A stretch of DNA of 64,000 nucleotides, taken from Terana coerulea. Taxonomy: Eukaryota > Basidiomycota > Agaricomycetes > Polyporales > Phanerochaetaceae. The notes under the pieces were generated by a model, which was given only the letters and a program-made list of their open reading frames with translations, made no database searches and had not been told where the DNA came from. This document shows, piece after piece, positions 22,301 through 34,500 of this stretch; position 1 is the stretch's first letter, and each line of letters opens with the position of its first letter. The DNA lies in contig JAKOGH010000042.1 in assembly GCA_024811115.1 (NCBI GenBank), forward strand, positions 248,001-312,000, read 5' to 3'. The position numbers and the translations under genes were made by a program.

Positions 22301-22731
22301 TGAAGCCACCGCTTTTGCCTCCGGACAGCTCGGCCCAGGTCGTACTATCCGCAACGCTGTCGACGTTGCCCGCGCTCGAAGCGGCGGTCTTCGGTACGGT
22401 GGGCCCGAGCGACTTTGCGTCGGCGGTCTCCTCGCTGTCCGATCCGGCTGGAAACTTGTTCTTCGGTACGGATGGATCACGAGCCGTTCGCGATTGGACG
22501 CTGGACGCCATCCAAACCCCAGGCCATGGATTACTGTGGACAGAGAATGCGACCGCGCCGAGAGTGGTTGTCGACGACTCGTTCAGCGATGTCAACTTCA
22601 ACTCCATCTTCAGCAACGCGTTCCTCTTCTTCCACACGTCGAACCAGTTCGTCGTGAACCTAGGCAACATCACCGGCGCTTTCGTTGACACTGGCCTATT
22701 CAACGACGCTCAAGGGCTGATCACCTCGTGA
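19395..22731 (+). CDS. Single-pass membrane protein with EGF-like segment
   Basis: Large predicted surface protein, not recognised by name. It starts MSDPPPYEFYDGEPGTP at ATG 19395 and has a ~450-residue cytosolic-type region rich in Ser, Pro and Thr. A single transmembrane helix (LWIWLGVLLLIVCIAVAVAV) follows a basic RRRK stop-transfer flank. Next is a short EGF-like cysteine cluster (CPDGLAGASC, then CACPSRVGGQC across an intron at about 21049-21103). The rest is a ~550-residue extracellular domain with many N-x-S/T sites, ending FNDAQGLITS at TGA 22729-22731. An intron from about 21644 restores ASSTQQLQALSNYW. The frame slips by one at CCCC 20031-20034 and at GGGG 20984-20987; one extra base at either run restores it. 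An intron of about 97 nt could also explain the first break. Confidence 0.65.
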
Positions 22732-23233
22732 CGATCCCCGCCGCCCATCGTGCATCCCTTCGTTTTCCGCACGCCCCCTCCGCACCCGCTTTATTATTCC
22801 TATGTATTCGTCCTATCTTAGCCAAGTTGCGCATCTACCTGGTTGTCGGGCACAGGCTTAGGTACTGCGCACGTATTCGTAACTATATGCATTTTAGCCA
22901 TCCCCGCATGCCGCCGCACCGGGGATGAGCAGGCATTTCATCCGTTGGGGACTTTTGGTTATCTCACATTGCACTACTACTCTCATCTCGCAATTGAACC
23001 TAGTGCTTCCGCGGCGTTATACTTCGTTGCTTTCTTCTCTGTTGTGTTTCACGCTCCCATCTATACCATCATAGAATGCCTTTGCGTTCTCCCATTGCAA
23101 TATATCCCTGCAAATTCGAAACATCACATAACCTCTAGGACAGATATTGGAAACTGATAAGATACAGATTGCAGTATTAATAGGTATACAACAGTACATG
23201 TCCGCGTAAAGAGGGTATGTTTTGACAGAGTCA
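22732..23233. other. Convergent intergenic spacer
   Basis: About 500 bp between the 3' ends of the EGF-like protein gene and the LCCL gene, presumably both 3' UTRs. No supported gene, RNA or repeat. Confidence 0.55.
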
Positions 23234-25372
23234 TCATGACGGTCCAGGTAACGGGTCGACCCAGGTACCGTTTGGCCAAAGGGTCGCTGCCATGGTGAAA
23301 TCGCCGAGTGCCCCTGCACTGGTGTACTGTGCAGAACGTCAAATGGGCGGTGATTCTCCAAGAAGAAGTAGATGCACTCACAGCAAGTCGGAAAAAGTGT
23401 GGTATGCCAGCCTGCAGGGAAGTAAGGGAGTGGTTGAGGGCTGTGCCGACGTATCTCTCCACGTCATCCACGAGCAGCGCGAAGCCGTCCCAATCATCTG
23501 TGTCCGAGATTGGGTTGAACAAGAGCGTTTGCTGCGCAAGCGGCACGGATCCGTTGAATGTGGAGGCGTTGGTCGCAAAAGAGGGCAGTGCAGAGCCCAG
23601 AGGGGCGTCTCGCCGGAGCTGTGAAGCAAGTCTATTCAGCAACGGCCCCAGCGAAGATTTCGCAGATGGAAGGCACTTACGTCGGCGGCTGTCTGCAAGA
23701 TGGAATCGAACCCGAACGCGGCGACGCCGTTCAAGAACAGGCCCAGCAGGAAGCCTTGATAGATCGCGGAGAGCCGGGTGGGGAACGCAGTGCCCGGCAT
23801 GAGCGCCATCGCGATCACATAGTGGTGCAGCCGGAACTGCAGCCCGGGCAGCTGCGAGAGCACCAGCACGACGAGTCCGCCGGCGACGTACCACGCCAGG
23901 TAGTGCGGTAGCCAGCCCGTCTTGCGGATGACGCGCAGCTGGTTCACCACAATCACGAGCACGATAATGACGATGATGATGAGGGCCGTGAGGGCCCCCG
24001 GGCGCGCTGTGATGTCCGAGGCCACGAGCCTGTCGATGGGTATCTTGTCCGCCGTGATGTTCGTGAGCACGCCCGGCCAGAAGCTCGCGAGGTACCAGAC
24101 GGAGGACTCGATCGGCGCTCTGCGGAAGGCAGGCAGCGTGAACCGCCAGGCAACGCGCCAGAAGGCGTACGCGACGAAGAGCGCTGGCAAAAACGAGCCA
24201 AATGCGTCGTCGAGGGGCGGCGGAGTCGCCCGCGGCTGGGAAAAAGAGCGTGACGTGCCAGAAGCCGATGCAGACGAGACACCAGAACGCGACGATGGGC
24301 TGGGGCCGAAGGACGAGGAAGATCAGGGCGGTGACAATGACATTGAACGCGAGGGCCCCGCTACGCAGATCTTGACAGTGGTGGAGGTCTGTCTCGGGCA
24401 AGAACTGGAAGGATAACGGGAACACCGAGGGGAAGCCGATGGATGTGAGTCCGTGTCCAGTGAATGGAAGGAAATCCGTGAAGTTTCCTGTGAGCTGGAG
24501 AGTTGCGCATCCGCCCTTTGAGTTGCTAATCATCCCACTGAGCATACAATGAAGTCAGAACTCTAAGATGAACGTGCGCCAGGGTGAGTACTCACGCTTG
24601 AACAGCTGCCGCGCATATAAAACTATCTCCTCGGTACGTGTGGCCATCGTCACCTCCTCCCACCAACAACGGTACAAAGTCGACTTGCTCGTCGCCTACA
24701 GTTCGAGGGTTTTGGAGGATAACCGAGCTACACTGTGCGGGACAGCGGAAGGAAAAGGTCGAGTTGTCGAACGGACCACAGTCTTGTCCATCCAGTCCAC
24801 AGCCAGCGTTTGCTGTCCAGTAGACAGATGTGCAGTCGATGAACGAGTCGGCAGGTGTCAGAAAGGACTGTGTGCGGGAGAAGAATGCGAGTCCAATGAT
24901 GTATCCCACAACCAGAACAGTGAGTAGCCATGGAGAGGTGAAGTGACGGGTGACCCGTATAAGACCTGGTTCTAAGGATAGAGTTCGCGCATGTTGGCCG
25001 ACATGTAGGGTAAGACTCAAGAAGGGCGTCGGGTCTATTTGAACACAGGGTTCAGTGGGGAGAACAAGGTTAACGGACAGCCGACGCACCTCCGAGGTCT
25101 ACCTTTGGTCTCGGACCGCGGAAGTACAGCCAAACCTTACGCACTTTCGGGAACCTCTCCAGGAATGCATTAGTCTTTATACGCCTTGTCCTGCGAGGTA
25201 GTTGGATGGCTTCAGGGTCTCTGGCATCAGTGAGGCTGGGAAGCTCATATGCCTCCTGTGTTAACTCTTTGCTTGACGGAGTTTGAGGAGACTTGCTGCT
25301 CTCCGCCAGTATATATCTTGCGGCGGTACGGGATGAGCTTGCAGATGCGTCTGAAAGAGAGGAATCTTCCAT
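23234..25372 (-). CDS. LCCL-domain multi-pass membrane protein
   Basis: Membrane protein with an LCCL domain, an extracellular or lumenal fold found in cochlin and in fungal membrane proteins of unknown role. The start is set at MEDSSLSDASASSSRTAARY (ATG complementary to 25370-25372); upstream in-frame ATGs up to 25612 are alternatives. In order: a polar N-terminal tail; a transmembrane segment (SPWLLTVLVVGYIIGLAFFS); the LCCL part with VYWTANAGCGLDGQDCGPF, FRCPAQCSSVILQNP and HTYRGDSFICAAAVQ; several more transmembrane helices (for example LTALIIIVIIVLVIVVNQL and GLVVLVLSQLPGLQF); then a lumenal tail ending TWVDPLPGPS at TGA 23234-23236. The frame shifts near GGGG 24214-24217. The substrate or ligand is unknown. 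Confidence 0.75.
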
Positions 25373-25789
25373 GACCCAACCAGAGGTGAGTAAAAGGTAT
25401 GGCGAGGTCAACTCGACATGCGAGGTAGAGGTGGTTGCAACACAACCTGGTGTGAAATGAATCTGATCCACGGCCGCAGCACCGGACATGCAACCCCTCC
25501 GCGCCCGCTCAACGTTTTCCGTCAAGCTCGGGTTGCCTTGAGCCTCTATGCATCTCAACGAATACAATACTCGACATATGCACTCTCTACTCGCACCTCG
25601 TCTACGATCCATTCATATGCAACAATGACGTCAATATGTTCGCGCATTAGCTAGACATCACATTCGGTAACCCCATTCACATGCGAGTATGCCGCGGTGC
25701 TCGTTGTCGCCCAAAACCGCTTACTGTAGCTGTCTCGTAATTGAGGCGGCCGTAGTGCTGCGAACTTCGAAATCTCTTCTCCAACCACC
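25373..25789. other. Divergent promoter region
   Basis: About 420 bp between divergent genes. It is probably a shared promoter, or holds a 5' exon of the LCCL gene if that gene starts further upstream. No clear element seen. Confidence 0.4.
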
Positions 25790-26523
25790 ATGGCCGTCCC
25801 AGCTGAGATGACGACGCTCAACCTGAGCGGAAAGTACTACCAGGTGAGCGTATGCGCACTGCATATATGAGGTCTCAAGAAGTTGACTGCGGAGGTCGTG
25901 TAGAACAAGTCGCAGAGCGATGACACTGACGAGATCCTTCGCCTTCAGGGCGTGTCCTGGTGGACTCGTAAAGTCATCAGGACTGCCACTTTGTATCTCA
26001 CGGTTACACACAGCAAGGAGAAGGATCTCGAGACCATCGTCGTAGATCAGGTCCTCAGCGGTGGCGTGGGCAGTTCGACCGAGACTCGCCTTCTTGACTG
26101 GCAAGAGCGCGACGTTGATGATAAGCTCTTTGGTGCAGTGATAACCAAGACGAGGCGTGCCAAGGCGGAGGACATCGAGGAAGACTTCCTTAAACAGGGT
26201 TGGTCGGACGATGTCCTGGAGAAGGGGCTCATCCACACTTCAGGGCACAGCGACACGCCAAAGAGCGGCACGACTTGGATTGCTGATGTGGTAGGTCAAA
26301 GAGGTTCCATGTCCGCTAAACTCGCTGCTAACACCCGCTTCAGACATGGGGCCTCGAGGAGATTAACGGCGACCGGAAATACACAAGACACGTATTCTTT
26401 ATTGGGCCTGGTGGAGAGGAGATTAAGGCACGCCTTGTGTACGACTACAGTGCGTCGGACTCATTCCTGCCGTCCTTATGCGCTGTCGTCCTAACCCTTG
26501 GCATCACAGCGGAACCCATCTAG
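25790..26523 (+). CDS. Uncharacterised lipocalin-like small protein
   Basis: About 160-residue protein I cannot name. ATG 25790 (MAVPAEMTTLNLSGKYYQ) is in a good context (caccATGG). Exon 2 starts NKSQSDDTDEILRLQGVSWW and continues TRKVIRTATLYLTVTH. Exon 3 begins TWGLEEINGDRKYTRHVFFI. The last exon adds only TEPI before TAG 26521-26523. The N-terminal LSGKYYQNKSQSDDTDEILRLQ, the WWTRKVI motif and the alternation of short polar and hydrophobic stretches resemble a fatty-acid-binding/lipocalin-type beta-barrel. That is an inference. No signal peptide or membrane segment is visible. Three short introns fit GT-AG rules. Confidence 0.6.
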
Positions 26524-26661
26524 GAGACGGCCATGTCGTGAAGCGACAAAATTGCTTCCCTTCCAGTCCAATCCTGTACAAGTACTGTATCTATGAACTA
26601 TGCTTAGCAGAAAATGAAGACTTACGCCAGAGTCGCAAGGCTTAGGCCTACCCTCACCTAC

Positions 26662-27294
26662 CTACGAAGATGCAAATATACTGATGACCTTCCAGGCTGC
26701 GTCTTTCCCTGTCTCCCAAGCCTTCGGTCCCTTACTTTCATCCCCACCAAACTCGACCATTACTCCATCCTTTGACCATTCCAACCAAATCCCGATATTC
26801 CCGGAGGAAGGTCCTGCACCACCACCCTTTCTATCCGGCTCGCCCATACATTCCACGAACTCCTTGCCGGTGGTCGTACGTTTTATCACCATTGCCGCAG
26901 ATCGAGGCTTATCCTCGATCGTGACTAAGGGCAATATAAATGATTCCACGGGGTACGGAGCGTACGGCGACTTGTCATTGCTCGAGGCACCGGACGCATT
27001 TTGCCGAGTGTTGTAGAGGTCGATACCATCAAGGGTAACGGCATCGTCTTTGAGATCTTCGCGTTTCAACCCTATTTTTGGCTTGTAGCCGTTGACGGGC
27101 TTGAAGAGGAGGCTAAGCCCGAGTGGGAAGTAGCTGAAGTAGACGGCATCAGGGTACGCTTTGACTTCAGGAATCGGGATCGACGCGGCGTTAGGGAGCA
27201 GAGAGCGCAGATAGGCCAAGTGTGCGAGGATAGGATCAGCGTTAGGGTGGAGACCGAGCAGACTGGTGAGGTCGCTGGAGAGCGGGCCAGACAT
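26662..27294 (-). CDS. Uncharacterised protein, single exon
   Basis: Intronless 210-residue frame starting MSGPLSSDLTSLLGLHPNAD (ATG complementary to 27292-27294) and ending AAWKVISIFASS at TAG 26662-26664. The frame extends upstream to 27426, but the extra N-terminus is Pro/Ala-rich and probably untranslated. Visible segments: AYPDAVYFSYFPLGLSLLF, then KPVNGYKPKIGLKREDLKDD, and VMVEFGGDESKGPKAWETGK. It has one hydrophobic patch but no signal peptide or classical transmembrane helix. Composition is balanced and the frame is clean, which supports coding. No family recognised. It lies divergent to the P450 gene, 275 bp away. Confidence 0.65.
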   Translation of the reverse strand: MSGPLSSDLTSLLGLHPNADPILAHLAYLRSLLPNAASIPIPEVKAYPDAVYFSYFPLGLSLLFKPVNGYKPKIGLKREDLKDDAVTLDGIDLYNTRQNASGASSNDKSPYAPYPVESFILPLVTIEDKPRSAAMVIKRTTTGKEFVECMGEPDRKGGGAGPSSGNIGIWLEWSKDGVMVEFGGDESKGPKAWETGKDAAWKVISIFASS

Positions 27295-27568
27295 GGCGGA
27301 CGAGAGACAAGCGAGCGGACGAGGAAGGCAGGCGGTCACCGCACGCTTGGGAGCGTGTGACGGCGTGACGATCGCAGAAGCGGGAGGGCCGGGACTTGGC
27401 CGAGAAAGGCAGTCGCAGTTGGCCACAAGGATTCTCGAAGGCCAGGGCCATCGGTAAGGCAGTCTCCTCCCACACAGCGCGCACCACGTAATATCCCTTT
27501 TTCGCCCTCATCCACAAAAATGCTGCCCTACCGACACCGGCACGCTTCTGCACTTCCCGCTCCCCGCC

Positions 27569-29789
27569 ATGTCCCTCCCACCATTTCCACTCTTCATTTC
27601 AGCTTCGCTGCCATTTCACCTCGACGCCGCTAGCGCATTCCTCACCCCCGCGCAGCTCCTGCTGCTGGGACTCTTCTTGGTTTTTCTTGCCAGGAAGCTG
27701 TATCAGTCAAGTCTCAAGCGACCGCAACTCCCACCAGGGCCGAAGACCTCTTGGTTGGGCACCGTTGAGTTGCCGAGGGAATATCAGTGGCTCACCTATG
27801 CGAAGTGGAAGAAGATCTACGGTAAGTAACCGTGTCTTGCTTGTAATGCCGCACAATGCAACGATCATACATAGGCGATATCATCTACATTCGAATCTTC
27901 GGCAACCCGATCATCGTCCTCAATTCTGCTGAAGCCGTAAATGACCTCTTCGAGAAACGCAGCGCCATTTATTCGTCAAGACCAGTGCGCACGATGATAA
28001 ATGAGCTGTGAGTCCTCTCACAATTCATGCTATGCATTCATGAACATCATGTTGCCGTTAGCATCGGCTTCGACTGGCTCTTCTCCTCTATGCCGTACGG
28101 TCTACGGTGGAAGCGTCATCGCGCGCTCTTCCACCAACATTTCCATCCTAACAACCTCGAACAATTCAAGCCAGTTGTCTATCGAGAGGTGCAAGTACTC
28201 CTCTGCAACCTGGCCGAGAGTCCCGACAAGCTATTCCACCACGTCAAGAGGTAGTTGTGTACAAGCTGATCACGGAGGCCAATTATCGCTGACTTATAGG
28301 GTAACAGGTCTGCCGCAGCTATCGTTATGATGCTATCCTACGGTCACCAGATCGCTCCCGAAGGTGATATCTATGTGACCATCGCAGACCGCGCTCTAGC
28401 GGGTCTTGCCCAAGCGGGCATATTCGGCACATATCTTGTTGATTATTTGAGTTTCCGTGAGTTGCTTCTCGCGTTTTCTTTTGCATGATGATGCGCCATA
28501 GCTGACGCGGGGTTTCCAAAGTCAAGTATATCCCTGCCTGGTTCCCTGGTGCATCCTTCAAGCGGAAGGCTCTCGAATGGCGTCATATGAACAGGTCGAT
28601 GCTGAACCTGCCATTTGAAATGGTAAAGCAAAGGATGGTAAGGCATGAGTTAATCTGTTGACTCAACACACAGTTGACGTCGCCTTAGACGGTTGGCACC
28701 GCGGTTCCGTGTTTCGCTACCATCCAGCTGGAACGTTTGTTCGCGTCTGGTGGGGACCCCGAAGAGGAGGAATTAACCAAAGATGTGGCTGCAATTGCGT
28801 ATGCGGGTGGGTCACATCGCTGCTTTTACCCGTAGCTTCGCTGACACAAGCTTCCTATAGCTGGTGCGGACACGGTGAGTGATAACCTCAAATCGATACG
28901 AAGTGAGCCGAATGCCGATCTCGGTCTGACGCACAGACAGTCTCTGCCATACTGTCGTTCTTCCTTGCCACCATGGTGTACCCGGAGGTGCAGACCAAAG
29001 CTCAGGAGGAGATTGACCGTGTGATAGGGTCAGGCCGACTGCCGACATGCGAGGACAGAGATAACCTCCCGTATATTGATTGCATTGTCTGGGAATGCAT
29101 GCGATGGAATCCCGGTACGTCATCTTATCGTTTGTGACCCTAACATCTTGCTTAAGTGACATGATTAGTGACCCCGCTTGGTTTGGCTCGCAAGGTTACG
29201 AAAGACGACGAATATCATGGTTACAGGATACCCAAAGATACGACTATCCTTCCGAATGTTTGGTACGCATCATCATCTAGCTCATTGCATATCACAAGAC
29301 TGAATGTTTCACAGGCTGATACTACACGACCAGGACATGTATCCTGACCCTTTACGTTTCTACCCTGACCGCTTCTCGGATGCGAAATTGAACACGGAGC
29401 GGGGCATCAACGAGCTTCCGTTAGCAGCGTTTGGCTTTGGCAGACGGTGGGATCCCTTCTGCCTCGTGGCGTACCCTGTCACTGATTTCATTTTCTTTAG
29501 TATGTGCCCTGGCCGCTGGTTAGCCTTCGAGACGGTCTGGATCACGGTCGCAACCACACTAGCTGTATTCAATATCTCCAAGCCACAAGATGCGCAAGGC
29601 AACCCTATACCTCTTGATACGCAATATACCCCCGCTTCCCTGAGGTACGTCTCGTGTCTCTGCCCCGTGGTTTCGCATTGACAGTTTCGATCTCGTCGCA
29701 GTCGGCCCAAGCCTTTCCAGTGCTCAATAACTCCTCGCTCAGAGAAGGCAGCTGCGCTAATACGACAGACTGCAGACGCTGTGGCCTAG
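27569..29789 (+). CDS. Cytochrome P450 monooxygenase
   Basis: Microsomal P450, a haem-thiolate monooxygenase. It starts MSLPPFPLFISASLPFHLDA at ATG 27569. An N-terminal anchor (LLLLGLFLVFLARKLYQ) is followed by the proline hinge RPQLPPGPK. Motifs: C-helix WKRHRALFHQHF; I-helix oxygen-activation AAGADTTVSA; K-helix E-C-M-R with NPVTPLGLAR; PERF-type YPDRFSD; and the haem loop FGFGRRMCPGRW with the cysteine ligand, split by an intron inside the second Arg codon (about 29447-29499). About a dozen introns of usual size. An apparent in-frame TAG at 28686-28688 disappears when the intron acceptor is placed at that AG, giving KQRMTVGTAVPCFATIQLE. Overall it resembles the basidiomycete CYP64-clan (O-methylsterigmatocystin oxidoreductase-like) proteins. 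The substrate is unknown and there is no biosynthetic cluster around it. Confidence 0.88.
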
Positions 29790-30072
29790 AACATGACTCG
29801 CCTGCTTCGCTATTTAACCGGCCTCTATGCCTTATCGCATGCACATCAACGCCCATATAATGTCACGACCCTGTTATGATCTCTCATAATTGGCTCAATG
29901 GAGCAGACTTTGCATGGCTCGATGTTGTCATTGATTTCGCGAGGTAGCATACACAACCCGATGAGGGGTTTCACGGGAAAGGGTCCGTAAAGAACGGCGT
30001 TCGGCTGTGTTGAATAGCCAGCAGTCACAGTCACGTCAGGGTTCCGCGAACCATCCCGCTGAAGGACGCGGA

Positions 30073-31289
30073 TTACCAGACTCCGATAACATCTGCCTGG
30101 CCCCCTGCAGCAATAACCCTCTCCACTCCCATATGGACCCTCTTCAGCCAGGCTTCGTCGGCGGGCGTGTTCCCGGTGGGCGAAGGCTCCACCGGTGTCC
30201 CGAAGTCTTCTAGCTCTAGGAAGTAGCTGTCCTCGAACGGACATGGGTTAAGAGACGGCCTACGGTCTATGCGTATGACGGGTACGCCGAATGTCGTCAA
30301 GAGTGTGCCCATGATGAGATGCACAGTACGGTTGTGTGATGGTTTCGGCAGCGTCGTTTGGTCTTCTCCCTCTGCAGTATCTGGTGGTGCAACTCCCTGC
30401 GGTTGAAGTGGTGGTAACGAGAGCCGTACCAGTGCTCGACGAAGCTGTGGCACAGGTTTGGCGACCGGGAGTCTTCCATCCATGCTGTTGGAGATTACAT
30501 AGAACCGTGTATAGTTAACTACTGCACCATCAGAATGCTTTCTAAGAGACTCGCTCGGATGACGCACTGTTTGTATCTTGCACGCTTCTTTGCAATATCG
30601 CCAGACCCTCGAAGAGCGTTGCACATAGCGTAGAACAGATCGCAGCGCTGCACAGGTTTCTTTCATCGTCCTCCAGGAGCGACTGGGCTGCTTGTGCAGT
30701 AGATGGTTTCTTCTCCAGTGACACCCCGTTGGGGAAGTGCTTCGCTATGAAGCCCGAGCACTGTCCGAGGGCCTTGGACGAGTGGCATCAGCCCTGAATA
30801 TCTCGCTGGATATCTCGCAGCGGAGGCTATAGATACGTACTTGTTCGTGACTGATGATGCGCTCGATGTCCTCGAGTTTAACTCCAGAGCGGGCGATCAA
30901 GCAGTGTTGTACAGCAAGCGTGACTTCGCCTCTCACGAAAAGCTCTGTGCCGACATTAGAGCTGCGGAAGGCATCGTATGTCTCTATTACGGCTCCAAAA
31001 TGGTGTTCTCTTGCGGTACCAGTCCGAAGGGTATCTCGGGCGAGATGCTCTGGAATACCTCTGGAGACTGCTATGTCAGCGCGAGTAGCTGGGAGACTGG
31101 AGCTGAGAGAAACGCGCCCTTTATAGATTGCCTTTCCACATACTCTACATTGTCTCCGAATTGCTCGTACGCACCCTGGCGGTCCGGAGTCAGATTGGCC
31201 TTTGAGAGCGTGCGAATGCCACCGACCTGGTGAGAGTACGTACCGAGCGGACCCAGATATGCGAGTTTTTGACGAGAGTCGCCGTCCAT
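30073..31289 (-). CDS. PHA2: Prephenate dehydratase
   Basis: Converts prephenate to phenylpyruvate in phenylalanine synthesis. The start [20 protein letters not shown] contains the substrate-site motif at residues 10-20. Later segments are [43 protein letters not shown] with the STAQAAQ segment, NFTRFYVIS, and a C-terminal ACT-like regulatory region with [20 protein letters not shown]. It ends at TAA 30073-30075. The catalytic region has one break: the plus-strand run AAAA at 30997-31000 should be AAAAA for the NTIFGAV motif to stay in frame. As written, two stops follow. All other exons are clean, so a base undercall is more likely than a dead gene. It lies divergent from the M16 protease. 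Confidence 0.85.
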
Positions 31290-31567
31290 GTCTTCTAAGA
31301 GGGCGTTGTGGGATGTCTACTCGAGTCCGTCCGCTGCCTGGCCGCCATTTTATACGCTCGAGAGCGCGGGGTGAGCGGGAAATAACATCTTTTAGGTTAA
31401 GCGCGCATCGGACAGATCAATTCTGCGTCTATGGGCGCCTACGCAGCTTGTCCCGGACTCCGTTCACTTGTCCTCGGCAGCCTCGAGCTCAGGTGCGGTC
31501 ACTTTAGGCTGCAACCCCTCTCCGAGTGAGACTCATTGAGACTTGGACCACTCCCGCAAAAACCCGG

Positions 31568-34500
31568 ATGCTACGTCTGTCTAGACTTTGGCGACGTCCT
31601 CTGAAACCCCTGCCACCGCTAAGTCGTGGCCTTTTGCCGCTCAATCGACTAGGCTATAGCTGTAGTTGGACCCTACCTGTGCATTCTCACTCCTCCCTCT
31701 CTGCACGACACTACGCCACTACTCTTGCTAATCATAGAATGCCGTCTGCTGCTAATGGCGTCGAAAAATACGGCAACTTCGACCTCGTGACGCGTACTAA
31801 GCTCGACTATGCCGACATTCTGGTCTCGCGATGGAAGAGTAGAGTCACTGGCCTAAGTATTGTGCACTTGGATTACAACGGTGCGCCAGATTTCTCTCGG
31901 ATATGCTGTGTCAATGGTGATCTCGGTAAAGATGTTGACTGGGGAGTATAGCACCGATCGTGAACGGCTACTTCGTCATTGGCACAGAGAGTAAGTGCCA
32001 TCCGCCACTCGTCGGGTATGAGTTAACCTCTGGTTGACATAGTCTTCAACGACAGCGGATGTCCCCACACACTGGAGCAGTGAGTCACACTTTGTGTAGG
32101 GTTCCAAGCCACGACTCACACATGTGGCGCAGTCTCGTATTCATGGGCTCTGAGAAGTACCCCTACAAGGGCATAATCGATCACCTAGCAAATCGAGGAT
32201 TCTCCAATGGCACCAATGCTTGGACCGACACTGATCATACCGCATATACGGTGTCGACTGCCGGTGAACAGGGCTTCCTGCAACTCCTCCCAATCTACGT
32301 GGACCATATCCTGTATCCTACATTAACGAAGGCCGGATTTGTCACAGAGGTCAGCTATATTTGTCAGTCAACTTGCAATATTTGTACTAACAGCATATAG
32401 GTGCACCATATTAATGGCAAGGGAGAAGACTCGGGCGTCGTCTATAGCGAGATGCAAGGACGGGAGAACACGTCTGGCGATTTGATGGCTTTACGGTTCG
32501 CATAACGCAGTTTGATAAAATAATAAATGCGCTAACTATGCACAAACAGAATGCAGCAGTTACAATTCCCAGAAGGCAGTGCATACAGGAGTGAGACTGG
32601 AGGTCTCATGAAGGCCCTTCGCGACCTCACAGTGGAGCAAAGTGCGCATCTACATCCGTCTCTATACGCTCCCCCGCTGACAAAGCTTGTAGTCAGGGAA
32701 TATCACGGCTCGTACTACGTTCCCCAGAATCTAACACTCATTGTCGCTGGCAAACTTGCTTCCGGTACAACCACACTACTGGACGTCGTCCAAGAAAAGG
32801 TCGAACCATCTGTCATTGCTCATGGTCAAAACAAGGGGCCTCGGCCGCAGGGTTGGAAACGGCCTTTCTTGGAGACCTCAAGTAATAACCGACCTGCGCT
32901 CACTCAGACGGTAAAGGATACTGTCGAGTTCCCCGAGAAGGATGAGAGCGTCGGTGAGCTGCAAATTAGCTGGCTGGGTCCCGCGCCAACCGACTTCCTG
33001 GAGAACAAGGTTAGTGACCAGGGAAAAGCCAGTAAACGTTGGTTTACCATTTCCCGCTAGGCTATCGACATGCTTGGCACTTATTTGACCTCATCATCTA
33101 CCGCTCCTCTCAACAAGGAGTTTGTTGAAATTGAGTCCCCTCTTTGGTACAAATGCCTTCCTATACTTGTCGGCTCCCTAACACGATTTTCAGCACATAT
33201 ATCTACTTCGAGGAGCGGGATTACGCAACACGGAACGCTCTTTTCATCTACGCTGGTTCAATACCCACTGAGGAGCTTTCGACCTTCGACGAGAAGTTAC
33301 AAGCCAGTCTAAAGCGCATAGCTGAGGAAGGATTCGACATGAAGCGAATGTCCATGGTCATCGACCGTGATCAGCGTCAGCTACGAAGCAAGGTTGAATC
33401 GTCCAAGGGTGACACCTTCTCGGGTACTGTCATCACGGATTTCCTATATGGCGCGGAGGACGGTTCGAACCTCGGGACTGCATTGGACGAGATGACGCGG
33501 TACGATGTCCTTCGTACATGGTCGAGCCAAGATTGGGTCAACTTGCTGAAGAAGTGAGGTTATCCCTCACTCTTCTGCCGATATGCGCTGACTTCCTGAA
33601 ATAGGCACTACATCGATCCCCATCGTATAGTACTGTTAGGCAAGCCCTCTGCGGAGATGGCCACACGTCTCGAGGATGAGGAGAAGGCCCGGGTTGCTAA
33701 GCAGAAGGAGTCTCTCGGCGAACCAGGACTGAAAAGGCGGAGGCGGAACTGGAGGAGGCAAAGAAGGAGCATGATAAGGAAATCCCGCAGGAGATCCTCA
33801 AGAGCTTCCCAGTTCCCAGCGTCAAGAGCATCGCTTGGATTCCAGTTCAAAGCTTGCAGGAAGTTGGATCAGGTGCTGGACGTCAGAAGACTATTAAGCA
33901 GAGCAACAATGCCGAACTGGCCCGACACATCCAAGCCGATGGGTCTTCTCTACCGTTCTTCGTTCAGTACGACCACGTTGAGGTGAGTAGATGCCGTACC
34001 TGCTTTATGCTTCCAATCCAGCATGCTTATTGCTCTGACCAGTCTGACTTCGTGACTATCACCGCCTACTTCTCGCTAACAAACTTGCCCGATGAGCTTC
34101 GCCCGTGCGTTTTTCGTAGTATCTACAATTTCCCGAAAACTGATCATCTCGACGCAGCTACGTATACATCTACCTTTCCTCGTTCTTCTCACTCCCCGTG
34201 AAGAGAGCCAACGGCGAGGACCTCACACATGAGGAAGTTGTGAATAAGCTCGACAATGACACCGTTTCGTACGATGTCGGTCTTGGCACGAGTGGCAGGT
34301 TTATGGAAACATTCCGCGTGACGATCAGGGTGGAGACGCCCCAGTACGAGAATGCGGTTGCTTGGCTCAGAGATCTCCTTTACGGTAGCAAATTTGACAA
34401 GGAGCGGTACGTTCATGTTGAGCATCTGCTTAGGTCTGGCACTGACATACCCTCGCAGCCTGCAAGTCACCGTGGCTAAGACCCTCCAGTCGCTACCTGA

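Noticed and set aside
23698..23712. Perfect tRNA box B match (minus strand GGGTTCGATTCC)
   Set aside because: It lies inside conserved coding sequence of the LCCL protein (FGFDSILQ), and no cloverleaf forms around it.
28686..28688. In-frame TAG suggesting a P450 pseudogene
   Set aside because: Placing the intron acceptor at this AG removes the stop and gives a clean phase-0 junction into TVGTAVPCFATIQLE.
27294..31289. Possible secondary-metabolite cluster around the P450
   Set aside because: Its neighbours are an uncharacterised single-exon protein and prephenate dehydratase, with no synthase, terpene cyclase or NRPS gene. Prephenate dehydratase is a primary-metabolism enzyme.
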